NCBI RefSeq assembly: GCF_004963255.1
Contig: NZ_SUGA01000039.1
Span: forward strand, 1-55,337
Direction of reading: 5' to 3'
DNA from: Mesorhizobium sp.
GTDB taxonomy: Bacteria > Pseudomonadota > Alphaproteobacteria > Rhizobiales > Rhizobiaceae
Length of the DNA: 55,337 nucleotides
This document shows, in pieces, positions 17,448 to 25,913 of this stretch. The translations under genes were made by a program, and so were the position numbers. Numbering within the stretch: position 1 is the first letter of the stretch; each line of letters opens with the position of its first letter. The notes under the pieces were generated by a model that saw only the letters and a list, made by a program, of their open reading frames with translations, was not told where the DNA came from and did no database searches.

Positions 17448-17723
17448 ATGAACCTTAAAGCTATCTGCCTCGGCGCTTTTGCCCGTTCCGTTCTTGGTGG
17501 CGTGGCCGTCGCCGGCGCCCTCGACGAACCCTCCAACATGCAGCCCTTCTTCACCGATGCCGGCATGAAGACGATGAAGTCGAGCGCCGACTTCGAGACC
17601 GCGTGGAAAGCGACACCGAAGAACACGCAGGACGCCATGATGAAGGAATGCAATGACGCCGCCATGAGCAAGCCGCACGCGCAGTTCTGCGCCCAGCTCT
17701 TTGCCCTGGGTCATCATAGCTGA
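17448..17723 (+). CDS. Small secreted protein, PHAQFC family, copy 2
   Basis: A 91-aa exported paralogue of the preceding gene. It keeps FFTDAGMKTMKSS, the AW position, the pair of cysteines 13 residues apart, and PHAQFCAQLFALG. The N-terminus (LKAICLGAFARSVLGGVAVAGA) is a plausible signal peptide, though with an Arg inside the hydrophobic run. The ATG at 17448 follows GAGAAGGA; an upstream TTG at 17442 is not needed. A 187-bp gap separates the copies, so each may have its own promoter. A hairpin follows at 17758. Confidence 0.78.
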   Translation: MNLKAICLGAFARSVLGGVAVAGALDEPSNMQPFFTDAGMKTMKSSADFETAWKATPKNTQDAMMKECNDAAMSKPHAQFCAQLFALGHHS

Positions 17724-17757
17724 TATCCTGCTGCGTCAAGCTATAACCGGACAGTTG

Positions 17758-17781
17758 GATGGCGGGCCTTGGCCCGCCATC
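17758..17781 (+). terminator. GC-rich hairpin after the secreted-protein pair
   Basis: A perfect inverted repeat, GATGGCGGGCC on the left and GGCCCGCCATC on the right with a TT loop, lies 35 bp after the second small gene. No T-run follows, so it may be a weak or bidirectional terminator or an mRNA 3' stabiliser. Confidence 0.5.
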
Positions 17782-17894
17782 GTCGTATGACGAAACGCTA
17801 TCGACTTTATAGCCCCCGCGCATTGGCATGATCCGGCCCATTGCGGCAGTCTTCGAGCATGCAAATGCATCTATGCAGCTGAGGGACGATACGC

Positions 17895-18809
17895 ATGGAC
17901 ATCCATCACATCCGCTACTTCCTGGCCGTCTGCGAGACCCGGAATTTCACGCGCGCCGGCGAGAGATGCAACGTCACTCAGCCGGCGCTGTCGCGCGCCA
18001 TCCAGCAGCTCGAGGACGAGGTCGGCGGCCTGTTGTTTCGCCGCGAGCGGAACCTGACGCACCTCACGGATCTGGGCGCTTTGCTCCGCCCCAGATTTCA
18101 GCAGATCCTCGACGAGGTGACCGGCGTTCGCCAGGAGGCGTCGCGGTTTCTGTGCCTGGAGAACGCGAATCTCAAGGTTGGTGTGATGTGCACGATCGGT
18201 CCGCGCCGATTTACCGGCCTGTTGGCGGATTTCAACAGGCGCCAGCAAGGCATCCAACTGCAGCTTGTCGAGGGCGTGCCGGCATCCCTGTCGCAGCTGC
18301 TGGAAGCGGGCGAGATCGATGTCGCCATCATGGCGTCCAGCAACAGTTTTCCCGAGAGGTTCGATGTCACGCCGCTCTATCGCGAGCGGTTCGTCCTGGC
18401 ATTCCCCAATGGCCATCGGCTGGCTCGTAACGACAATGTCGCCATCTCGGAGCTCGACGGCGAGAACTATCTCAGACGCCTGAACTGCGAATATCGAGAC
18501 TATCTTGCGGGCCTTTGCAATGAACGCGGTGTGAAGCTCAGGATCTCCTACGCCAGCGAACGCGAAGACTGGATTCAGAACATGGTCTCCGGTGGGCTGG
18601 GCATCTGCTTCATCCCCGAATTCAGCGCCGTCATCCCCGGCTTGCAGGTCAGGCCCGTTATCGATCCGGAAGTTTGGCGGGAGGTATCGCTTGTCGTTGT
18701 GGCCGGGCGCCGGTTCTCGCCGGCCACATCAACTTTCGTCAACAGCGTCAAGGCGCATAGCTGGCCGGAAAGCGGGATCGATCTGTCTGTAAGGAAAACG
18801 GCTGCATAG
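17895..18809 (+). CDS. LysR family regulator (related trio, member 1)
   Basis: A 304-aa LysR-type regulator. The N-terminal winged helix starts MDIHHIRYFLAV and holds the recognition region CNVTQPALSRAI, followed by LFRRERNLTHLTDLG. The remaining 210 residues are a substrate-binding-type effector domain (LKVGVMCTIGPRRF to the end). Two other regulators in this window, starting at 22252 and 28995, share the same N-terminal wording, so the three are close paralogues. It is followed by the cupin and MFS genes on the same strand and may control them; the effector is unknown. Confidence 0.93.
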   Translation: MDIHHIRYFLAVCETRNFTRAGERCNVTQPALSRAIQQLEDEVGGLLFRRERNLTHLTDLGALLRPRFQQILDEVTGVRQEASRFLCLENANLKVGVMCTIGPRRFTGLLADFNRRQQGIQLQLVEGVPASLSQLLEAGEIDVAIMASSNSFPERFDVTPLYRERFVLAFPNGHRLARNDNVAISELDGENYLRRLNCEYRDYLAGLCNERGVKLRISYASEREDWIQNMVSGGLGICFIPEFSAVIPGLQVRPVIDPEVWREVSLVVVAGRRFSPATSTFVNSVKAHSWPESGIDLSVRKTAA

Positions 18810-19001
18810 CAAACCGAAGAAAAGAGCCGAGGCCACGCCTTATGTTGTGGCACGCACTCTCGCGCCGGTATGATGATCCACGATAGTTTTCAGGTATCGA
18901 TTTAAGAGCCAGTCAGCATTTCTCTTTCGACGAGGCTCCGGTCACTCTCCTCGTCATGCCCCGCCTCCCGCGATTGGGCACCGACAAAGGAGAAATACGA
19001 G

Positions 19002-19484
19002 ATGGCTACCAAGAAACTCAATCTTGCGTTCGCTCTGGGCATGCTGGCCGCGACCGCTGCATTTTCGGCGGCTCCGGCTTTTGCAGGCGAGTGCCCTGCC
19101 GGGCAGGCCGCCACCACCGACATCCAGGAACATCCCAGCAAGCCGGTCGGCGTCACCGACACGGTGCTTTCCGCAATCGATTTGAGCAGCAAGGGTGAGG
19201 CTTGGAAAGGCAACATGCTGCGCCTTCGCAAGCTCGTCGTTCAGCCCGGCGGCGTCGTGCCGTGGCATGAGCACAATGTCCGCCCCGCCAACATTATCGT
19301 CGTCGAAGGCTCCATCACTGAATACGCCAGCACCTGCAAGGTCGGCATCGAACATCCGGCCGGCGACGTGACGGCCGAGTTCGGCCAGCTCGCCCACTGG
19401 TGGAAGAACAACGGCAAGGTTCCGGCCGTGCTCTATTCGGCCGACGTGCTGCCGCCTGCGATGCACGACGATCACATGATGTGA
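19002..19484 (+). CDS. Exported cupin-domain protein
   Basis: A 160-aa periplasmic protein with a signal peptide ending AAPAFAGE and one cupin barrel. Motif 1 is visible as VVPWHEHNVRPANIIVVEG, which gives two of the usual metal-binding His, and a second-motif-like region HPAGDVTAEFGQLAHWW supplies further His. Single-domain periplasmic cupins bind metals or small ligands, but no specific reaction can be named. The start ATG follows AAAGGAG at 19002. It lies between a LysR gene and an MFS exporter on the same strand. Confidence 0.85.
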   Translation: MATKKLNLAFALGMLAATAAFSAAPAFAGECPAGQAATTDIQEHPSKPVGVTDTVLSAIDLSSKGEAWKGNMLRLRKLVVQPGGVVPWHEHNVRPANIIVVEGSITEYASTCKVGIEHPAGDVTAEFGQLAHWWKNNGKVPAVLYSADVLPPAMHDDHMM

Positions 19485-19573
19485 GCCGCCCGCAGCGGTG
19501 AAGTGATCCCGACATCGGAAGCCAAAGGTCCATCCTCGGGCGATTGCCCGAGGACATGGCGACGGAGCCTGTC

Positions 19574-20776
19574 ATGACGACGAGTGAACGGACGGAACCG
19601 ACAAAGGTTCGCACTTTTGCGGCAGACAGCTGGCGCTTCGGCCTGATCGCGCTGATCGCGTTCCTGACGCTCGTTGACCTGTTCGCCACCCAGGCCATCC
19701 TGCCTTCGCTGGTGGTGAAATTCGGCGTCAGCCGCGCCACCATGGGCTTCGCCGTGAATGCCAGCACGTTCGGCATGGCGGTGGCCGGGATCGCCGTCGC
19801 GCTTTTTGGGCGCGGCATTGATCGCCGCAACGGCATCTGGATCAGCCTGGCCATCCTGGCGATCCCGACGACGCTGCTGTCGCAGACGGACAATATCGTT
19901 GTTTTCGCCTTGCTGCGCGTGGCGCAGGGCCTCTGCATGTCGACAGCCTTCACGCTGACGATGGCCTATCTGGCCGAGCATTTTTCAGCGCGGCAGACGA
20001 CGAGCGCGCTTGCAGCCTATGTGACAGGCAACGTGGCCAGCAACTTTTTCGGCCGGTTGATGTCGGCGGCGGTGGCCGACACGTTCGGCATCTCCACCAA
20101 CTTCCTGACCTTCGCCGCGCTTAATCTGCTCGGCGCCGCTCTTGTCTGGTTCACGTTGCAGAAGACCTCGGCAATGATGCGCGCCGACCTGGACGGCGAG
20201 CCTGCCCGCGCCGCCTGGAAGGCCCCGTTGCGGAATGTGGAGCTGCGCGCTTGTTTCGCGATCGGCTTCCTGATCCTGTTCGTCTTTATCGGCACGTTCA
20301 CCTACGTGAATTTCCAGCTCGTCGCGGTGCCGCTTTCGCTCACGCCGATGGCCCTGGGCGCTGTCTATTTCGTCTTCCTGCCATCGATGCTGACGACTCC
20401 GCTCGCCGGCCGAGTCGCAGCGAGCCTTGGCCCCAGGGGAGGGATCGGAGCGACGCTTGCGCTGGCAATCATCGGTTTGCTTCTGCTGCTCGCACCCAGC
20501 CTTCCGATCGTCCTGGTAGGGATGGCGCTCATTGCCGTCGGCACCTTCCTGGCTCAGGCGATAGCCACGGGACATGTCAGCCGGACCGCGTCGCGCGATC
20601 GCGCCGCCGCGAGCGGCATCTACTTGGCGTCATACTACGGCGGCGGGCTCGCCGGCAGCTTCCTCATCGGACAGATCTACGACCGTGTCGGCTGGACTGC
20701 ATGCGTCGCCGTGCTGGCCGCGGTTCTCGCCGGTGCGATCGCGATCGCGCGCGTGCTGCGAACGCCCAAGGGCTGA
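19574..20776 (+). CDS. MFS transporter
   Basis: A major-facilitator permease of about 400 aa with some twelve hydrophobic segments. The loop 2-3 signature is visible as LFGRGIDRRNG and the family duplication is apparent. Composition and length suit the drug/arabinose-efflux type (DHA1-like, AraJ/CynX wording). The ATG at 19574 has GGAG 6 bp upstream; starts at 19544 (TTG) and 19556 (ATG) are in frame but poorly placed. The gene sits between the cupin and DUF302 genes with short gaps, so one transcript is likely. Confidence 0.88.
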   Translation: MTTSERTEPTKVRTFAADSWRFGLIALIAFLTLVDLFATQAILPSLVVKFGVSRATMGFAVNASTFGMAVAGIAVALFGRGIDRRNGIWISLAILAIPTTLLSQTDNIVVFALLRVAQGLCMSTAFTLTMAYLAEHFSARQTTSALAAYVTGNVASNFFGRLMSAAVADTFGISTNFLTFAALNLLGAALVWFTLQKTSAMMRADLDGEPARAAWKAPLRNVELRACFAIGFLILFVFIGTFTYVNFQLVAVPLSLTPMALGAVYFVFLPSMLTTPLAGRVAASLGPRGGIGATLALAIIGLLLLLAPSLPIVLVGMALIAVGTFLAQAIATGHVSRTASRDRAAASGIYLASYYGGGLAGSFLIGQIYDRVGWTACVAVLAAVLAGAIAIARVLRTPKG

Positions 20777-20818
20777 GACCTGAAATCGAAACCTAGTTAT
20801 CCAACCAAGGAGACCGAC

Positions 20819-21283
20819 ATGACCAAGCAACTCAAGACTCTGCTTGCAGGCGCCGCCATGCTGATGGCCGTTGCCCTGCCGGCCGCCGCTTCGGACGGCG
20901 TCGTCACCGTGAAGAGCGACTATTCCGTCGCCGAAACCGTCGCCCGCATCAAGAAGGATGTGCTCAAGAAAGGCATCAAGTTCTTCGGCGTCATCGACCA
21001 GGCTCAGCTTGGCAAGAATGCGGGCAACGACGTAAGGCCTTCGCGGCTCGTCATGTTCGGCAATCCAGCGCTCGGCACGACCTTCATCACATCCAACCCC
21101 GAGGCCGGGCTCGACTGGCCCGTCCGCGTGCTGGTCTACCAGACCGCCGACGGTTCGGTTTACGCCGCTTACAGCGATTTCGACTGGATCGCCAAGCGGC
21201 ACGGCATCACGGATCGCCCCGCGCAGTTCAAGATGGCGACCGAAGTCATCCAGTCGGTCACCTCAACCGTCAAGAAGAACTGA
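20819..21283 (+). CDS. Exported DUF302 protein
   Basis: A 154-aa protein with a signal peptide (LLAGAAMLMAVALPAAAS) followed by one DUF302 domain. The domain is recognised by VKSDYSVAETVARIKKDV, the segment GIKFFGVIDQAQLG, and LVMFGNPALGTTFI. DUF302 proteins are small alpha/beta proteins of unknown biochemical role, often near redox or stress genes. The ATG at 20819 follows AAGGAGA. It ends the plus-strand group beginning with the cupin gene; a convergent LysR gene starts its tail 57 bp further on. Confidence 0.88.
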   Translation: MTKQLKTLLAGAAMLMAVALPAAASDGVVTVKSDYSVAETVARIKKDVLKKGIKFFGVIDQAQLGKNAGNDVRPSRLVMFGNPALGTTFITSNPEAGLDWPVRVLVYQTADGSVYAAYSDFDWIAKRHGITDRPAQFKMATEVIQSVTSTVKKN

Positions 21284-21340
21284 GGGAGGCTTCTAGCCGC
21301 AGATGCCTCGCTCGAACGGCGACGCATGCGGCCTGCGAAC

Positions 21341-22252
21341 TCATTCGGCGGCGGACAACGCCTTAACCCGCTCGCCGAACCATTTCTTCTGCGTGGCTTC
21401 CCGCACCAATGCGCCGACCGCGGGCGAATGCCTGCGGCCGCGCACCGTGACGAGATTGACCTCGCGCCAGAACTCCGGCTCGGTGATCGGCAGAGGCACC
21501 ACGCCGGGATGCTTCGCGGTATGTTCGGGCATGAACCCGAAACCGAGCCCGGCAGCGATCATCGCCAATGTCCAGTCGTCGCGATCGCTCCAGTAAACCG
21601 GGCTGACCGTGACGCCTTGCTCGGCAAGGATGGCATCCGCGTAACCCGCGAACTCGCAATTGTTGCGGTGGATGTAGCTTTCGTTGCTCATATCCTTCAC
21701 CCGCACAACGCGTTGGTTGGCAAGGCGATGGGCAACATGCACAGCCATCACCATCTGCTCCTGGAACAGCGGCAGGGAATGCACTTCTTCGTCGGCAACA
21801 TCTGAAGGCAAGGCATAGATGGCAGCCTCCAGCTCGCCCTCGAGCAGCCTTCGCCTGAGGCTCACCGCGTCCGCATCGCAAAGATGCAACTCGACGCCAG
21901 GGTGGTGCGCGCGCACAGCCGCGATGAGTTCGATGATCTCGTCCGGAGCGATCGTGCTCATGATGCCGACCTTGAGCGGCATCTTCTTCAGCGTCACATA
22001 TTGCTCGGCAATCTGCTTTGCCTGGCGCGAGTTCTCGAAGACGCCTTCGAGATAGGTCTCCACCATGCGGCCGAGCTCGGTAAGGTGAGTGAAACGGCGC
22101 TCGCGGTGGAAAAGCGGCCCGCCGAATTCATCCTCCAAAAGCTTGATGGCGCGCGACAGCGCCGGCTGCGTGACGTTGCACTGCTCGGCCGCTCTGGTGA
22201 AATTCAACTCCTTGGCGACGGCCAAGAAGTATCGGACCTGGCTGATCTCCAC
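21341..22252 (-). CDS. LysR family regulator (related trio, member 2)
   Basis: A 303-aa LysR regulator with HTH wording CNVTQPALSRAIKLLEDE and the tail REATQKKWFGERVKAL. The start is a GTG at 22252 with GGGGAG upstream. It is divergent from the 3-hydroxybutyrate dehydrogenase gene at 22508, the usual geometry for control of that gene and those behind it. A perfect CGACC-G-GGTCG palindrome near 22340 in the shared spacer could be part of an operator, although nothing ties it to this protein. Confidence 0.93.
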   Translation of the reverse strand: MEISQVRYFLAVAKELNFTRAAEQCNVTQPALSRAIKLLEDEFGGPLFHRERRFTHLTELGRMVETYLEGVFENSRQAKQIAEQYVTLKKMPLKVGIMSTIAPDEIIELIAAVRAHHPGVELHLCDADAVSLRRRLLEGELEAAIYALPSDVADEEVHSLPLFQEQMVMAVHVAHRLANQRVVRVKDMSNESYIHRNNCEFAGYADAILAEQGVTVSPVYWSDRDDWTLAMIAAGLGFGFMPEHTAKHPGVVPLPITEPEFWREVNLVTVRGRRHSPAVGALVREATQKKWFGERVKALSAAE

Positions 22253-22507
22253 TGCACGCTCCCCTCACTGGACGCGCATACGGCATCGCCCGCGTTGCCA
22301 CGCAATCTTACTAGCTGCCCTTACGTCAAACAACCCGACCGGGTCGATCGACATCCAGGGCTTGAAGCCAACGATCTGACCGTCAGCTATCGAATCCATG
22401 TCTCAACGGCATTTCCGCAGCTTGCGGCGGTTCACCATACTCATCGTCAGATCCAGAGCAGCCCGCGCGCCATCGCTCGGTAGCGGCGCAATCAGAAGGA
22501 CAAGACG

Positions 22508-23290
22508 ATGTTCAAAGGCAAGACAGCGCTCATCACCGGTTCGACCAGCGGCATCGGGCAAGGTATTGCCGAAGCCTTCGCGGCGAAAGGCTGCAACATC
22601 GTTCTGAACGGCTTTGGCGACGCCGCCGAGATCGAACGCCTTCGGGCAAAGCTCGCCGCCGATCATCGGGTCGCCGTCCGATACGACAATGCCGACATGA
22701 GCAAGGGCGACGCGATCACCTCAATGATGGACAAGGCCATCGCCGAGTTCGGCGCCATTGACATATTGGTCAACAATGCCGGCATCCAGCATGTCGCGCC
22801 GATCGACGACTTCCCGATCGAGAAATGGGAAGCGGTCGTGGCGATCGATCTCATGTCTTCGTTCTATACGATCCGGCGCGCGCTGCAGGCGATGAAGGCG
22901 CGCAAATGGGGTCGCATCATCAACGTGGCCTCCGCGCACGCGCTCGTCGCTTCTCCCTACAAGTCAGCCTATGTCGCGGCCAAGCACGGCGTCGCCGGCC
23001 TGACCAAGACCGTCGCGCTGGAGGTTGCCGAACAAGGCATCACGGTCAACGCCGTTTGCCCCGGATACGTGCTCACCCCGCTTGTCGAGAAGCAGATACC
23101 CGACACGGCGAAGGCCCGCGGGATCACCGAGCAGCAGGTGATCAACGATGTCCTATTGGCCGCACAGCCCACCAAGCAGTTCGTCACCGTCGAGCAGGTT
23201 GCCGCGCTGTGTCTGTTCCTGGCGTCGGACGAGGCGGCCTCGATCACCGGCGCCGTGATGCCGATCGAAGGCGGTTGGACCGCTCACTAG
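22508..23290 (+). CDS. bdhA: 3-hydroxybutyrate dehydrogenase
   Basis: A classical short-chain dehydrogenase of 260 aa that interconverts (R)-3-hydroxybutyrate and acetoacetate with NAD, an exit step of poly-hydroxybutyrate breakdown. Visible motifs are the cofactor site TGSTSGIGQGIA, NNAG, and the active-site Tyr-Lys in SAYVAAKHG. The segment VCPGYVLTPLVEKQIPDTAKARG, given here only as VCPGYVLTPLVE plus an IPD motif, and the end EGGWTAH are characteristic of this enzyme among SDRs. The ATG is preceded by AGAAGGA. It is followed at 22 bp by the patatin gene, a pairing familiar from rhizobia. Confidence 0.9.
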   Translation: MFKGKTALITGSTSGIGQGIAEAFAAKGCNIVLNGFGDAAEIERLRAKLAADHRVAVRYDNADMSKGDAITSMMDKAIAEFGAIDILVNNAGIQHVAPIDDFPIEKWEAVVAIDLMSSFYTIRRALQAMKARKWGRIINVASAHALVASPYKSAYVAAKHGVAGLTKTVALEVAEQGITVNAVCPGYVLTPLVEKQIPDTAKARGITEQQVINDVLLAAQPTKQFVTVEQVAALCLFLASDEAASITGAVMPIEGGWTAH

Positions 23291-23312
23291 ACCTGCACGA
23301 GGAGCGAAGGCC

Positions 23313-24464
23313 ATGAACAAGATCACGCAAAACCTATCCGCCACGCAGGCAGAACCGGCGACTGGACATCAGGGCGATGTCAAACGTCAGACCGTCCTTG
23401 TCCTTCAGGGCGGCGGCGCGCTCGGCGCCTATCAGGCCGGAGTCTATCAGGCGCTGGTCGAGGGCGGCATCGAACCGGACTGGGTCATAGGCACGTCCAT
23501 CGGCGCCATCAACGCCGCGCTGATTGCCGGGAACAAGCCCGGCGATCGCCTGCCCAGGCTTCAGGAATTCTGGGACAGCGTCAGCCGCAGCAGTCCATTC
23601 GACGAATTTTTCCGGATGATGGTCCCGAGCAACATCTTTGCCAATATGGGCACGGTGATGCGCGGCATCCCGGGATTCTTCGAACCGAACCCAAGCGCCA
23701 TGTTTGGAGTGAACCGCGAGGTCGGTGTCGAGAATGCCTCCTACTACACGACGGATCCGCTCAAAAGGACCCTGAACAACCTGGTCGACTTCGACTACCT
23801 CAACGGTCGCCACACGCGGCTGACGGTCGGGGCGGTCAACGTCAATACCAGCGAACTCAAATACTTCGATACGCGCGAGATGATCCTGTCGGCGGCGCAC
23901 ATCATGGCGTCCGGCGCCTTGCCACCGGCGTTTCCGGCGGTCTGCATCGACGGCGAGCCCTATTGGGACGGCGGCATCTATTCAAACACGCCGATCGAGG
24001 TGGTGCTCGATGCGCGACCCAGGCGAGACGCGCTGATCTTCGCGGTCAACATGTGGCAGCCCCGCGCAACCGAGCCGAAATCGATCTGGCAGGTCATGGG
24101 CCGGCAAAAGGATCTTCAATACGCCAGCCGCGGCCGGAGCCACGTTGCACGGCAGGAGCAACTGCATCGGTTGCGGCATGTGGTGCGCGAAATGGGAAAG
24201 CTGGTTCCCGAGGAGCGTCGCGAGGATCCGATGTTCAAGGAATTCGCCTCCTATGGCTGCCCTTCGGTCATGCACCTCGTCCGCCTGCTTTCGCCGCGAC
24301 TGGACGGCGAGGACCACACCAAGGACATCGACTTCACCCGCTCGGGCATTCGCACCCGCTGGCAGGCCGGATACGAGCATGGGCAGCGCGTCCTCACCGA
24401 CAAGCCCTGGGAATGCGAGATCGACATGCTTCAGGGCATCGTGATCCACGAATCCCAAGAGTGA
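23313..24464 (+). CDS. Patatin-like phospholipase with DUF3734
   Basis: An acyl hydrolase of 383 aa. The patatin domain is complete: oxyanion loop QGGGALGAYQAG, nucleophile elbow GTSIGA, and catalytic Asp in YWDGGIYSNTP. The C-terminal third (from about residue 240, RQKDLQYASRGRSH onward) matches DUF3734, which accompanies this patatin subgroup. The subgroup often sits beside 3-hydroxybutyrate dehydrogenase and has been suggested to act in lipid or polyhydroxyalkanoate turnover; that role is not shown here. A short ribosome site (GGAGCGAAGG) precedes the ATG. No signal peptide is visible, so it is probably cytoplasmic. Confidence 0.92.
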   Translation: MNKITQNLSATQAEPATGHQGDVKRQTVLVLQGGGALGAYQAGVYQALVEGGIEPDWVIGTSIGAINAALIAGNKPGDRLPRLQEFWDSVSRSSPFDEFFRMMVPSNIFANMGTVMRGIPGFFEPNPSAMFGVNREVGVENASYYTTDPLKRTLNNLVDFDYLNGRHTRLTVGAVNVNTSELKYFDTREMILSAAHIMASGALPPAFPAVCIDGEPYWDGGIYSNTPIEVVLDARPRRDALIFAVNMWQPRATEPKSIWQVMGRQKDLQYASRGRSHVARQEQLHRLRHVVREMGKLVPEERREDPMFKEFASYGCPSVMHLVRLLSPRLDGEDHTKDIDFTRSGIRTRWQAGYEHGQRVLTDKPWECEIDMLQGIVIHESQE

Positions 24465-24499
24465 AATGCGACGCGCCGAGGAAGACACGGAGACCACCG

Positions 24500-25894
24500 A
24501 TGCAGATCATCACCCCCGGCATGCGGTTGATTCCGGAAGCCGTGCTCGCCAACAATGCTGCGCTCTTCCGCACGATCCCGGAGACTCCCTCGCACGCTGA
24601 CAAGTCGCTGCATCGCGTGGTCATTGTGGGCGGCGGCGCGGGCGGCTTGGAACTGGCGACACGCCTCGGCCGCAAGTTCGGCAACCGGCGGCTTTCCGTT
24701 ACGCTTGTCGACCGAAACCGCACCCATATCTGGAAACCGCTTTTGCATGAGGTGGCATCCGGAGCCTTGAGTGCGTCGCACGACGCGGTTGAATACATCG
24801 CCCATGCCAGCCGCCATCGCTACCGATACCGCATTGGCGAGGTCGTCGGCATCGATCGTGCCAAGCGCCAGGTCTTCGTCGCCCCCAGTTTCGACGATGA
24901 TGGCCGCCAGATCATCCCGCCACGTGTCCTGGGTTACGACACGCTGGTCATGGCCGTAGGCAGCGTCAGCAATGATTTCGGCACACCAGGCGCCGCGCGC
25001 CACGCCATCTCGCTTGACACCGCCGAGCAGGCCGCCCGGTTCAACAAGCGGATGATCGACGCATGCCTGCGCGCCAACGCGCAATATGAGCAGCTGTCGC
25101 CGGGCCAACTCCATTGCGTCATCGTGGGCGCCGGCGCAACTGGTGTCGAACTGGCGGCGGAACTGCACAAGTCGATGCGCGAGATTGCCTCGCATAATCT
25201 CGACAACATCGATTTCGAAAGGCTGATCCGCATCACCATCGTCGAAGCAGGACCCCGGATCCTGCCAGCGCTGCCGGAGCAGATGGCAAGCGCAACGGCA
25301 CGCTTGCTGATCAAGTTGGGCGTCCAGATACGATGCGGGATCAGGGTCACCGAAGTGACCGAAGACGGCATCCGGCTGGGCGACAAGCTTTTCGTGCCGG
25401 CCGAATTGGTCGTCTGGGCAGCCGGCATCAAGGCGCCGGAATTCCTGAGAAGTCTCGATGGTCTCGAAACCGACCGCATCAACCGCCTGATCGTCGACGA
25501 AACCTTGCGCACGGCCGGAGACGAGAATGTGTTCGCGATCGGCGACTGCGCGAACTGCCTGCTGCCGGGCGAAGAGAACGCCCTGCCGCCGCGAGCCCAG
25601 ACGGCCCATCAGCAGGCAGACCACATGGCCAAGGTGATCGCGGCGCGTCTCGCAGGGCAAGCCGCGCCAGCGTATCGCTACCGCGACTACGGCTCGCTGG
25701 TTTCACTCGCCGACTACGGTGCGTTCGGCAGCTTGATCGGCGGACTGAAGATCGAAGGTCTTGTTGCGAGGCTCGTCTATCGCTCGCTGCACAAGATGCA
25801 TCTCAAGGCGGTTCACGGCCTCGCCAAGACAACGCTTGCTTCGATCGGCGAGATGATCGTCAGGCGCGCCAGACCGCGGATCAAGCTTCACTGA
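24500..25894 (+). CDS. Type II NADH dehydrogenase-like FAD protein
   Basis: A 464-aa flavoprotein of the NDH-2 class, which passes electrons from NADH to quinone without proton pumping. The FAD-binding motif is VVIVGGGAGGLELA (about residue 40), the NADH-binding motif CVIVGAGATGVELAAEL (about 205) and the flavin-end motif FAIGDCAN (about 350). The C-terminal LVYRSLHKMHLKAVHGLAK region is an amphipathic helix of the sort that anchors NDH-2 to the membrane. The first 35 residues (MQIITPGMRLIPEA...) are an extension. The open frame runs far upstream inside the patatin gene; I placed the start at the ATG 35 bp after its stop. Confidence 0.9.
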   Translation: MQIITPGMRLIPEAVLANNAALFRTIPETPSHADKSLHRVVIVGGGAGGLELATRLGRKFGNRRLSVTLVDRNRTHIWKPLLHEVASGALSASHDAVEYIAHASRHRYRYRIGEVVGIDRAKRQVFVAPSFDDDGRQIIPPRVLGYDTLVMAVGSVSNDFGTPGAARHAISLDTAEQAARFNKRMIDACLRANAQYEQLSPGQLHCVIVGAGATGVELAAELHKSMREIASHNLDNIDFERLIRITIVEAGPRILPALPEQMASATARLLIKLGVQIRCGIRVTEVTEDGIRLGDKLFVPAELVVWAAGIKAPEFLRSLDGLETDRINRLIVDETLRTAGDENVFAIGDCANCLLPGEENALPPRAQTAHQQADHMAKVIAARLAGQAAPAYRYRDYGSLVSLADYGAFGSLIGGLKIEGLVARLVYRSLHKMHLKAVHGLAKTTLASIGEMIVRRARPRIKLH

Positions 25895-25913
25895 GGCTGG
25901 CGGAGGCGGTGCG

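Noticed and set aside
23963..25894. 643-codon frame as one large fusion protein
   Set aside because: The first 179 codons are a shadow of the patatin gene; the conserved FAD protein starts at 24500.
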